In this document: in pieces, positions 31,812 through 41,997 of the stretch
Layout of the letters: each line of letters starts with the position of its first letter
Numbering within the stretch: position 1 is the stretch's first letter
Assembly (NCBI GenBank): GCA_035079385.1
Contig: JAVHKY010000039.1
Span: 806,001 to 870,000 of the forward strand
DNA length: 64,000 nt
Source of the DNA: Aspidiotus rigidus
Lineage: Eukaryota > Arthropoda > Insecta > Hemiptera > Diaspididae
Direction: 5' to 3'
Position numbers and translations under genes: made by a program
The notes under the pieces: generated by a model
Told to the model about the DNA's origin: nothing
Database searches by the model: none
What the model saw: the letters and a program-made list of their open reading frames with translations, nothing else

Positions 31812-34800
31812 ATGGATGAAGATAAACCTAATCTTAAGGGTGACATACTAAACATCATATTACTTACCTTCTTGTACATTTTACAAGCCATACCGCTTGG
31901 TTTATCGTTAGCTCTTCCACTCGTACTACAAAATCGAAATGCATCCTTCCAGGATCAAGTAAGTTCTACATTTTTATAACAACTTTGGATTTGACGACGC
32001 GATTGACTGACCGGTTACTTTTCCCAGGCTGAATTCAGTTTTGTATCGTATTCATTTTGTTTCAAACTACTATGGTCTCCAATCGTCGACTGCGTATACT
32101 CCAAGAGAATGGGTCGACGAAAAAGCTGGTTGGTACCCACCCAATATTTGATTGGTGAGAATTTTAGATTAGGCAGAATAGAACGACATATAAGTACCAA
32201 AAACATTATAAGTATGTCGTATTCTTGTGCAGGAATTATTTTAATGATCATATCGATGAATGTGGATGAATGGTTGGGTAGTAAGGATGGCGCGCAAAAA
32301 CCCAACGTACGAATGATGACAGTGGCATTTTTCTTGTGTAATTTTTTCGCTGCCACGCAGGATATTGCCACTGACGGCTGGTCACTAACGATGCTGAAGA
32401 GGTACAAGCACGCAAGACGTTTTCATTGAAAACAAGGATTAATTGAGAATAATTTCTGCAGGAGAAATGTTGGTCACGCTAGTACATGCCAAAACGTGGG
32501 ATACTCTATTGGTGTGTTCCTATCCAGGGTTTTGTTCATAGTTTTGGATTCAGCGGATTTTTGTAATAAATTTCGTACAGTTCCTCAAGACAAAGGGTTT
32601 ATATCTTTCTCCGGTATGTGGTAGAATCTATAATTCGGCTTTTCAAAACTTTTGACCTACATTCTCTTTTTTCAGAGTTCATATTCTTTTGGTCAGTGGT
32701 GTTTATAGTAACGACAACGCTGGTACTTATCTTCAAGAAGGATAATAGTTTGGAGGTCATGGAAGACGGAGATGAATGCAAACTTGGTTTGAAAGAAAGT
32801 TACCAGTATCTTTTGAAAATCTGCAAAATTAGACCAATCCAAATGATGTGCTTCGTACTGCTCACATGCCAGTTGAGTACATCGTCTTGAAAGTTGTCGA
32901 CAACCCGACGAATATAATGTCATATTCATTCTTCACATTACAGATTATTCATGGTCCTTTGCTAGGGGTGGCACCTTTAAAACTCGTAGATGCTGGTGTG
33001 CCACAAGATCAATATGTTCTGTTGACTGTTCCATCGCTTCCTTTCGAGGTCGCTTTACCTCTTTTACTAAGCAATCAATTGACCGGGGCCAAATCGATGC
33101 AATCGTTCATCGTTTCCTATATTCTGAAGTACGTACTCGTGTTTCTCATCAAGATTGCTTTATTAATGCATAATATATACTCTTGATGTTTTTGTTTTGT
33201 TGTAAGATAGGTTGGTACTTGGTGGACTGTTTTCCGTATTCATATTCTTAATCCCGTATGTGAAGAACAACGCGCAAGTTTTACCAAAATGGTATTACTG
33301 GTTGTTACTTTTCATGTATAATGCGGATAATGTAAGCTTTTATTATTTTTTTTTTTTATTTATTTTTTTTTTATTTTAATTAACGAGCTACTAGCAGCCT
33401 GCCTTCAGGGCTATGAGCTCGGCTAGATTGTGTGATTATATGCGTGAGAGGAAGTTGGCTTGTCGTAAAAAGTTGAATATGTTAGGGATGGAGGGAAAGA
33501 GATCTGAAAGTGCTTCTGTATGGTTGTGGGGGATGGATAAGGAATTACGGAGTTCGGTCAAGTTGGGGCAGCAGAAGATGTGTTGAACGGATAGGGGGTG
33601 TTCAGATTCGCAGTAAGGGCATGAGAGAGGCATAAGATGAGAGATGAGATGGGTGTGAGTGAGTCTGGTGTGGCCGATTCTGAGACGGGTGATGACTATT
33701 TCTTCTCTGCGTGTTGACAGATTTGAAGAGTCCCATGCGGTGGGAATATTTTTAATTTGGGCTAGTTTGTTTGAGTTTGATTTGAGATCAGACCAATTGG
33801 TGAACCATGCTTGAGTGATGAATTTGTTGATGTGTTTGGAGAGATCTGAGCGTGAGGGGAGGAAAGAGCGGTTGACTGATGGGTTATGGATTGCTAGTTT
33901 GGCTGCTTTGTTGACATTTTCGTTTCCTGGGATACCCTTGTGACCAGGTACCCAGATGAAGAATAATGGGATGGGGATGGTATGGAAGGTGGTAATGAGA
34001 GTGTGTATACGACTTATGAGTGGGTGGGAGGAAGTGTGGTTGGATATGGCGTCGAGTGATGATAGGGAGTCGGAAATGACTAAAAATGGGTTGAGAGGAA
34101 GATAGGAGGGTAGGATGGTGAGGATGTGCTCTAAACAGCTAAAGATTGCTTGTAGTTCAGTGGTAAAGACGGATGCGGTGTTGCGGTGTCGGTGAGAGAC
34201 TGTGATGTGATCTATTGAGTAAGCAAAGCCGGTTTTGTTTTGATATTTAGATCCATCGGTGAAACATAGTATAGGGTTGTGAAAGTTGTTAAGGATTTTG
34301 TTAAACTGTGCTTGGTATTCTTCGGGAGAAGTTGAAAGACGAGGGAGGCGTTTTAGGTCGCGAATGATTTTGGGTGGAATAAAGAGCCAAGGAGGGGTTG
34401 AGGGAACGGTGTGGTTAAGGCAATGGAACTTGAAGGGGCGTGCTAGTTGGAGTTCCAGGTTGGAACGTAGATTGGTCGAGGAATTTTGTTTATGATGAGG
34501 GAGGAATATGCGATGGTGGACGGGGGTTTGCGGATATTGTAGGACAGTTGTGAGGAAGTTGGTTGTCAGTTTGAGGCGTCGATAGTGAAGTGGGGGGAAG
34601 CCAGTGTCTGCACAGAGGCTTTCAGCGGGACTGGTTCGGAATGCTCCAGTAGCTATTCTGAGTGAAGAATTTTGGATGGTGTCGAGTAGTTTTAAATGAG
34701 AAGGAGAGGCGAGACCGTAAATGGGTGATCCATAATCGAGGATGGATCGGATTAAGCTCTGGTAGAGGTGGAGAAGGTTTTTTCGGTTACAACCTTCTCT

Positions 34801-37739
34801 AGGGTGGGAGAGGAATTTTAGGACATTGAGTGCTCGAATGCATTTTGATTTAGTTAGTTTGATATGGGGGATCCAAGAGTGACGGTTGTGGAAATTGAGG
34901 CCAAGAACTTTGGTAGTTTTGACTTGTGGGATCGGGTAGTTAGCTATTGTGAGAGGGGGAAATTTAATAGTTTTCTGGCGTGGTTTTTGGAAAATGACGA
35001 GTTTGGTTTTGGGGTAAGAAATGCGGAGTCCTAGGAGGGAAAGCCAAGTGTGTACTTTATTGATTGTTTTTTGTAGCAGACGATGGGCGCGAGTTGTGTT
35101 AGTGGAACGTAAATAGATGCTTAGGTCATCAGAGAATAGGAGGGTTTGAATTGGAGATGTTATGATTTTTGTTATCTTATTGATGGCGATGAGAAAGAGG
35201 GTGCCGCTAAGTGGGGATCCTTGGGGGATACCATTTTCTTGAGGGAAGGTTGAGGAGTAGTGATCGCTTACGCGGACTCTAAAAGATCGATTAGTAAGAT
35301 AATTTTGGAGTAGGAGAGGGAAGGGTCCTCGAAGTCCAAGGTGGTGTAGGATGACGCATATTTGGTATGTCCAGACTCTCGGGAAAGCGTTCTCCATATC
35401 AAAAAATATTGAGTAGAGGTTCGCTCCGTGAGCATGGGCGTCGTAGATTTGGGAATCGAGGTTAGCAAGGGCCATTAGAGCTGATCGGCCCTTACGGCAA
35501 CCATATTGTGTATTACTTAATATTTCGTTGGACTCAAGGAACCAAGAGAGTCTACTATTGATAATTTTTTCGAGAATTTTGCTAAGAGTGCTTAGTAGTG
35601 ATATGGGTCGGTAGGATAGAGGGTGTGAGGGGTCTTTGAGAGGTTTCAGGATTGGAATGATTAGAGCTGTTTTCCAGTTATTGGGGAAGGAAGTGGAAAA
35701 AAATATTCGGTTTAGGAGTGAGGTGAGGTGTGAGATGGCATTTGTATGAAGTTTGTGTAGCATAGCGGGGCTAATTTGGTGGAGACCGGGAGCTGATTTT
35801 TTGGAGCAGAGGGAGATGGTGTGGGTGACTTCTTGTTTGGTGATTGGTTTGTTGTAGGGAAGTGTGAGAGTTTGTGACAGATTAAGGGAGAAATCTATTG
35901 TGGTGTTTTCGGCTTGTTGTTTGATTCGAGTGAAAGGTGGGTCGTAGTTAGTGTTGGAGGAAATTTGAAAATAATTCTCATCTTTATTATCTCTATTTTC
36001 CTTTCAATTTTTAGGGGAAGTATTTTTTAAAACACGTTTTATAATATACGCATTTTAGATAGCTCTATCGGTAATATGGATCGCTCTTATTGCTTTCTTC
36101 GCTCGTATTGCTGATCCACGGTTTGGTGGTATGTACCTGACTTTATTGCTCACAGCCGCTAACATTGGGTATGCCTGTCCTATTAGTGTGTCTTTATGGG
36201 TATTGGATTCATTGACGATAACTTCTTGCACCGAAAATGAAGCACAAGTAAGTGACTAGTGTTGAGTCTACCCATTATGGCGGCTTAGTTGAAGAAAAAT
36301 ACCTCTTGTAAGAGCTCGAGTAAGGCTGATGTTAGCTTTGAGCTGACTGTATTTTCCTTGTTGGTAGAATATTCCTCATAGACCTTCAAACCGGAGTGCT
36401 TTGAAGTTCTTAGAGAGAAGGTGACTTCGAGGAATTACAAGCTGTGAATGTTATAACGCCGGAGATATTCCGATAGTGGAAGCTATAAAAGATTTCAAAG
36501 TCATGGGACAAAGATTTTTACTTTACATCGTTCTGGAAGAAGGCAATAGGAAAATTAGAAACAATAGGGTGTGACGTCACCAATGATCTTGACTTAATTT
36601 AGGGACGAGTTGGTGAGCTCTTAGTGGTTTGGAATGAGCGGGTAGACATGTTGTGATTGGTGCCAAAGAGATGTTGGGAAAAAATGGAAATTTGATACAA
36701 TTTGTGATGGCTATTAAGAAGGAGAGGACACTAAACACTCTTCTTCCGAGTGACGCTGTTTTCAATTGTGAGGAAAACGGATGAAATTTGAACTGTTGAA
36801 GACTGGTTACTAAGGAAGCTTTGTGAGTATGAGGGAAATTTCTTCTTAGACTAAATTCGTATATTTTTGAGGATAAAAAAAATATCTCCAGACACTGTGG
36901 AAGGTTTCTTAGAGGTCGAAGAGTATCGAGTATAGACTGGACTTTGAGAGCAAAGCTTCGTTTATTTCAATTTGAAGATCCAGTAGGGCTTGAGTGGTTA
37001 TGAGAGGAGGTTATCAGATTCGAATAAACAGTGTAGTTTTTCACTGAGAATTTCTGGCTTTCTGATAACGCTGGATAGTGCGATGGGACAGTAAAATTAA
37101 AACTAATTTCATACCTGTCTGTAAAATTTTCATCTTATTTGTAAGAATTTCTTAAAGTCAAAAGTCAATTGTGAATACTTGGATCTATCCCTAGCCTATA
37201 ATCATGATGTTTCCAAGTCTTTTCGTTTTAAACAGTTAAACAGTATGTAATTTAGAATTTTTCCAATTTTTTAAATTAGGTCTAGGTCATACAAGTTTCC
37301 TCCTTCGGATAGCTCGTATTTGGGGAATTTTCTGACTACCAAATTAAGTGTAGCTAACACACATGTGGATTTCTTCATGTTCCTAAATGGAAAACGCAAT
37401 TATTCAGATAGACCCTGCGAGTTTCCTTTGTGGTTTTATTGTTCTAGGAATCTAATCTTATTTATTTGATTAGGTATTAAAAGTAATTGAAGTCGTTAAT
37501 ATCCATAATTTATTTCTAATAAATTTTTCTAATTTTTCTGATAGAAACAAGTTCAGTGCCGAACAGTAATTGACGGTTTTTACGTAGAAATTATTGCTTG
37601 TACTGTGATTGGTACTTTGTGGATATTTTGGGCACGAAAATACATTCATAAACTTCAGAAACTGAAGCTCTCTTCATGGAGGTTGAAGATAAAGCGAGAT
37701 GAACAAAAGGAAAAACAATCTCTTACCATCAGTAATTAA
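31812..37739 (+). CDS. acetyl-CoA transporter (SLC33A1/AT-1 family), copy 3
   Basis: Nine exons: 31812-31958, 32028-32154, 32233-32401, 32462-32613, 32676-32872, 32944-33128, 33211-33331, 36059-36247 and 37545-37739. They give 493 aa. Blocks are GDILNIILLTFLYILQAIPL (TM1), KLLWSPIVDCVYSKRMGRRK and SWLVPTQYLIG (very close to the human signature), QDIATDGWSLTMLKR, NVGHASTC, SADFCNKFRTVPQDKGF, GVAPLKLVDAGV, RIADPRFGGMYLTL and a C-terminal VIDGFYVEIIA span. The N terminus is only nine residues before TM1. Intron 5 (71 nt) begins TTGAGT instead of GTGAGT after LTCQ; reading through hits a stop within six codons. Intron 7 holds a 2.6-kb retrotransposon in antisense. It is the closest relative of copy 4 in coding, intron and upstream sequence. 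Confidence 0.85.
33340..35980 (-). mobile_element. 5'-truncated non-LTR retrotransposon in copy 3 intron 7
   Basis: The element reads on the minus strand from about 35980 to an A-rich tail at 33340-33375. It lacks ORF1 and the endonuclease, as expected for a 5'-truncated insertion. A short likely target duplication is present: tttattat lies beside the tail (about 33338) and again just outside the 5' end (35983-35990). It interrupts an intron that is only 73 nt in copy 4, and lies antisense to the host gene. Confidence 0.75.
33436..35763 (-). CDS. intact RT-RNase H ORF of the non-LTR element
   Basis: A 775-codon frame, open further upstream to about 35960 (APGLHQISPAML), with no stop. The RT motifs are IIPILKPLKDPSHPLSYRPI, YGCRKGRSALMAL, FFDMENAFPRVW (A), GIPQGSPLSGTLFLIAIN (B) and LLFSDDLSIYL (C, with FSDD in place of FADD). 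The thumb follows, then an RNase H domain: LCFTDGSKYQNKTG, ASVFTTELQAIFSC, LVISDSLSSLDAI and WVPGHKGIPGNENV. At the C terminus CPYCESEHPLSVQHIFCC is a CCHC-type knuckle. It belongs to the I/Jockey-like group. An uninterrupted frame suggests a recent insertion, but without an endonuclease or ORF1 it cannot be autonomous. Confidence 0.8.
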   Translation of the reverse strand: MLHKLHTNAISHLTSLLNRIFFSTSFPNNWKTALIIPILKPLKDPSHPLSYRPISLLSTLSKILEKIINSRLSWFLESNEILSNTQYGCRKGRSALMALANLDSQIYDAHAHGANLYSIFFDMENAFPRVWTYQICVILHHLGLRGPFPLLLQNYLTNRSFRVRVSDHYSSTFPQENGIPQGSPLSGTLFLIAINKITKIITSPIQTLLFSDDLSIYLRSTNTTRAHRLLQKTINKVHTWLSLLGLRISYPKTKLVIFQKPRQKTIKFPPLTIANYPIPQVKTTKVLGLNFHNRHSWIPHIKLTKSKCIRALNVLKFLSHPREGCNRKNLLHLYQSLIRSILDYGSPIYGLASPSHLKLLDTIQNSSLRIATGAFRTSPAESLCADTGFPPLHYRRLKLTTNFLTTVLQYPQTPVHHRIFLPHHKQNSSTNLRSNLELQLARPFKFHCLNHTVPSTPPWLFIPPKIIRDLKRLPRLSTSPEEYQAQFNKILNNFHNPILCFTDGSKYQNKTGFAYSIDHITVSHRHRNTASVFTTELQAIFSCLEHILTILPSYLPLNPFLVISDSLSSLDAISNHTSSHPLISRIHTLITTFHTIPIPLFFIWVPGHKGIPGNENVNKAAKLAIHNPSVNRSFLPSRSDLSKHINKFITQAWFTNWSDLKSNSNKLAQIKNIPTAWDSSNLSTRREEIVITRLRIGHTRLTHTHLISHLMPLSCPYCESEHPLSVQHIFCCPNLTELRNSLSIPHNHTEALSDLFPSIPNIFNFLRQANFLSRI

Positions 37740-38579
37740 CTTACTGGAGTTATATTACTGCTACTTTGTGTGAATTTAGATAATATTGATGTATTTATTA
37801 TTAAGGTTGTGGTTTTCTACTAATTTTATTAATTTTTTTTCCCCAGTACAGTTTTCCTACGAGAAGAATTGCATTTTATGTGGAATCACCTCCGCCCGAT
37901 GTCGACGCGAATCAACCTACAGCAATCGGAAGTCGAGCCTCAATTTTGTTTACTTAGTAAACAAAACTCGAATAGGGAGGGCTGCACATAGGGTGGGGAC
38001 AGGGCGAGAAACTGTTGGTACTTGAAAACGATTTTCTGAGGCTATTTTTATTTTTGAGTTAGGTGAGAATAACAGAATTAGGGATACCAAGTGGGGGGAC
38101 AAAAATTCTGACATTGTAGGTATAAGTTCATGCAAATTAGACCCAAATTATTAAGATTCCTTTCGAAGGTGCGCGGCGTCACGTAAGTCAAAATCGACGT
38201 TGCTGTACGTTGATTCACAATTTACATTCAGAATTCGGACACTATTTTCAGGTCGATTCAAAATTGACTAGCTTACATTCTTTCCGGCGTTCATTTGACT
38301 TCGATAAGCAGTTGATTAGACTTTCATCCAGTGTTTGGAGAGGTTGAATCAAATTCAAATATCAGTCTACATGATACTCCTAGACTTGAAGTGGATGGGG
38401 TATGGCCAGTTCGATCGATCTTTCATTGGTTTCTTCGTCTACCTATGACCTAGTACATTGTACAATTATACTGGTATATCAATCCATAGCATCCGAGTAT
38501 TCTCTTCAGGCTATTTCTTGTTCTCCTGATGCTTTGTGATGAGATCATGGCCTAGCTTATGGATTTTTTTCACAGGGGC

Positions 38580-39140
38580 GGACACCCCCTTCTTGGACTA
38601 ATATAGGCATGGTGTACTGTGAAATAAGCTTTCTAACTCAGGGGGAACTTACTCGCTCCAGCCATTCGCCCAAGGTTCTTCGTGTACTGTATTATGAGCT
38701 GTCTTGCTTACAGGGGCTCATTGGCTCCGCTCGTCATCAGTATTTATAATCATCAGGTTGAGTTCTCTCTCTTTCTCTCTCTCTCTCTCTCTTCTATTCT
38801 CGGGATCATTCACTTCGTTTGTAAGCGACGTTTTTGAAAACTGATGACGTCACAGGAAGCCATAATCAGGTAGTGGAGGGAACTCTCAGGTTCTGGAATT
38901 AGGGGCCAGGATTCGAAACTCATGGAACTCTCGGATTTTCAAAATCACGTCCAGGGTTCTTTTCCAAGGGGTGGGAAGGGTCAACTCGCGGGGGTGGTTT
39001 GAACTCGCAAATTTTGGAATTAAGGAATTAGATTCAGGGAACTTCAGGAGTGTCACGTTTTAGGAAGGCCAACTACCGGGGGTGATGTGACCTCGCCAAT
39101 TTTGAAATTAGGGACTAAGATTCGGGAAACTTCAGGAAGA
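38580..39140. repeat. dispersed repeat block (relative of 23800-24520)
   Basis: It shares, in order, ggtgtactgtgaaataagctttctaactcaggggg and then ggaactctc, ttcaaaatcacgtccagggttctttt, actcgcaaattttggaatt and gattcagggaacttcaggag with the block in copy 2 intron 4. The second half also matches 8300-8570. No coding evidence. Confidence 0.45.
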
Positions 39141-39445
39141 AACATATCTAAAAAGAGGAACCGATGGATCAAAATAGCCTGGAGACGCGAATTGGACAGT
39201 ATTACCTTGAGATTAAAGAATTTAGATGCCAATGCAAACCTTGCAATGGCAGAGGGGAATCCGCAAGCTTCACAATTCCGTGGGAAACAGCTAATCTTAT
39301 GAGTGCACGCATTACGTCTGATCAAGAGTTAGAAAATTTCCAAATCCCTCTCCTAACATATATAATATGGTTCCTCATCATCACTTATAGCTCGACAGTT
39401 GACATTTTTCCAACTCCCTCTCCTATCGTATAACGCCTCTTAATT

Positions 39446-39640
39446 GCGGACTAAAATGATGTCACCAGTTCAATGAGGGTTTGCACTAAATATGTTCTAG
39501 CGTAAAAACGCAAAACGTTAGATGTATACTTTAAATCTGCAAAATTTGTATCTCAATTTTGTCTTCTTTTGGCGCTCCTACCCAATTTTTTACGACTTGC
39601 CTGAGCCGAGTTAAAAATTGACCAATTTGCCAAGATTTTC
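39446..39640. repeat. single-arm remnant of the foldback element
   Basis: The sequence tracks the terminal 200 bp of the 16073-18932 element: ggactaaaatgatgtcaccagttcaatgagggtttgc, then a cgtaaaaacgcaaaacgttagatgtat block and a gacttgcctgagccgagtt block. The first terminal bases and the opposite arm are missing. Confidence 0.55.
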
Positions 39641-40943
39641 AATAATTAAAAATGGTTCAACTTTTCGTGTTTTACTTGATTTGAAAGTGAAATGAAACGC
39701 TGATTCCGAAAACAGTATCTGAACATCTCCGAAGTTGCCATCTGATGACGTCATAGAGAAGTCCCCACGACGTCACGAACTGATTACGTCATAAGTCAGT
39801 CTCTGTGATGTCACAATTAGATGACGTCATAGAACAATCACTAGCTCGAAAGTCAAAGTTTCAACAGGTAACCTATTCTATGAGGTAGGGGGTGGGTATC
39901 TCGAAAAATTTGACGTGCGCCGTGTGCCATCCAGCAAAAAATCTGAATCGGCAAAAATGGTTCAAGTCAAACGTCCCCCTCCCCCAAGTTCCAGCCGTAT
40001 GAATAGTCTATGTTCAAGAAAGGTCGACATTTTTCCAATTCTTTCCCCTATCATTATCATCAAGGACACTTTTTCGATAATGATGACATTACAAAAGTCG
40101 AACAGGGGCGCCTCTGATAGGGTGCCCCTCCCAACAAAAAACGACGGCTTCCTCAACGAAATTAAACGAGGATCGCAGGGAACCTGTTCTATGAGTCAAA
40201 TTGGTTTTCGTATTGAGAATTCAAGGGTGCCTAGACCTAGGATAAAACGAGGGTGAAGGAGTCCTAGACCTACTCTAAACCTGACGTCATCAGTTACCTT
40301 GACCTATTTGAGGGACTTCTATAGCTCGAGAGTCGACATTTTTCTAAGTCTCCTTCCTATTCTATGTTGAAATTCTTCTAGTTCTCTCTCCTCTCATATA
40401 TAGCTCGGAGGTCGAAATCATTCCAAGTCCCCCTCCTATCATATATGGCTCGAGTCGATATGTTTGTAAGTGCCCCTCATATAGTTTGGAGATTGAAATT
40501 TTAACAGGGGCCTGTTCTATGAGGGGCTTTTTGAGAAATTTGCCGTGCGCCGTCTTCCGTCCAACAAAAAGCCGGAAAACTTCGACTCTCGAGCCATATT
40601 ATGATACGAAGGGGGACTTGAAAAAAACTTCGACTCTCGAGCTATAGATGATAGGAGGGGGACTTAGAAGACTTTCGACTTTCGAGCCATATGTGATATC
40701 ATGTATAGCTCGAGAATCGAAATTTTAACAAGGAACCTGTTCTATAGGATTTTTTTTTTTGAGAAATTCGCCGTGCACCGTCCAGCAAAAAACTTGGAAA
40801 AATGTCAATCTTCAAGTTATGGGGGGGGGGGGGGGGGGAACTTGTAAAAGTTTTGAGTCTCGGGCCATATATGGTAAGAGGGGGACTTGGAAAAATCATC
40901 AATCTCGTGCCCCATAGTTTTGATACCTCTTACGATTTATCCC

Positions 40944-41124
40944 CAGGCGCGGATCCACGGGGGGGGGGAAATCCCCCCCCCCCCCCCGAAAAAAAATTCC
41001 AAAAAACAACAAAAAATATGTAGTATCGAAGAAAATGTAAAAAAGAAAAAAAAAAAAAAAAAGGTCCTATAAACTTTTTTTGGATTGTTTCCCCTCCCAA
41101 AGTGATCGTCTGGATCCGCGCCTG
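40944..41124. mobile_element. 181-bp hAT-type MITE
   Basis: Perfect 14-bp inverted ends, CAGGCGCGGATCCA and its complement. Flanking 8-bp sequences tttatccc and tatatccc match at seven of eight positions, consistent with the 8-bp target duplication of hAT elements. The interior is G, C and A runs with no coding potential. Confidence 0.65.
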
Positions 41125-41280
41125 TATATCCCCGCTGCAGCGCACCCGGTTCGAATAAGATTGAGTTGGACAAATTTTCACCTCAATCGGGTAAAGTTCG
41201 GAAAGCGTGAGTGAAAGATTCACGCGGGCGATATCATAATTTAAGCTTCATACCAGCCATTGTAAGGGAAAAAATTTCTC

Positions 41281-41312
41281 CTGATGAAGGGTGAGAGCTG
41301 AAAACTGTAAGT
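41281..41312 (+). ncRNA. hammerhead-ribozyme-like core
   Basis: An exact CTGATGA box at 41281 and a GAAA box at 41300 flank a 12-nt segment that pairs only weakly (AG with CT at its ends). After GAAA, a short AAC/GTT stem is possible, followed by TA at the expected cleavage position. Stem I could not be found convincingly, so activity is doubtful. Penelope-like elements are known to carry hammerheads in their terminal repeats, and this may be a relic of one. A diverged counterpart lies upstream of copy 3 near 30970. Confidence 0.25.
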
Positions 41313-41608
41313 TATGGACATGTATTTGATAATTTGTACGAGTATTTTCTCCTAAAACCAATGGGAGCAAGTCAGGTAAACTTCTTCGAAGATACTTTTC
41401 GAAGATACTTTTTTGATACGAAGCATTATTTCAGCGGTATAAGTGAATAATTCACTAGATTGGGCGCTTAGGAAGCCCAGAATGCATTCAAACTTTCAAT
41501 TCTCATCGATGAGAATCGTTTCAAAAATAAATCGAAGAGCACAACTCAACGATTTTGAGCCTACGCGCGTATTTTTCTGACGCTGGGATCAGTGCAAGAA
41601 CGTTTCCC

Positions 41609-41625
41609 AAGGTCATAATATAAAT
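41609..41625 (+). promoter_or_regulatory. predicted core promoter of copy 4 (AAGGTCA + TATA box)
   Basis: AAGGTCA (41609-41615), three bases, then TATAAAT (41619-41625), the same layout as copy 3. About 400 bp around it (41570-41990) is recognisably related to 31430-31800, whereas the flanking DNA is unrelated. The coding start is some 370 nt downstream, and an acceptor (tttttgcag, ending at 41993) just before the ATG suggests an intron in the 5' leader. Confidence 0.5.
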
Positions 41626-41698
41626 CGAGAGGTGCACAGATGAGTGATTCTTTTTTCTTGTCAATTTACGGAAAGTTTCTGTGATAATTTTCGCTTTT

Positions 41699-41717
41699 CG
41701 CTACGCTGTACGTAGCG
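41699..41717 (+). promoter_or_regulatory. conserved 5'-leader inverted repeat, copy 4
   Basis: CGCTACG and CGTAGCG form a perfect 7-bp inverted repeat around a 5-nt centre, at the position matching 31563-31581 in copy 3. The palindrome is kept although its centre has changed. Confidence 0.35.
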
Positions 41718-41997
41718 TTGATAATTTACCATCTCGTCAATATATAGGCTGTTATTACATGGTACAGACAGTGACAATAAATAATCTCAAGCAAAGAGTA
41801 TCCAACGATATAAGTTGACGACACGAAAAGTGTAGAATAATTATTATGAAGCTTATGAAAATTTGGAATTTATAAGTAGTATTATATTTGAACTTAATGA
41901 GATCAGAATTCTGCAATTTATAGGTCAGTGACTTACTGTTTTTAATTATGCTCTATATCCTATTGGTTCAGCCAAAAGTGCATAATTTTTGCAGAAG

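Larger units (their letters stand above)
37740..41560. other. copy 3-copy 4 spacer
   Basis: No gene is supported. Repeats fill most of it: a TC microsatellite (38765-38800), dispersed blocks (38580-39140), a foldback-arm remnant (39446-39640), ~46-bp units (39340-40700), a G run (40820-40838) and a hAT-type MITE (40944-41124). Between 37860 and 38560 I see nothing recognisable. Confidence 0.5.

Noticed and set aside
40802..41223. Open frames around G, C and A runs
   Set aside because: Encoded homopolymers (glycine, proline, lysine) in a MITE; not genes.
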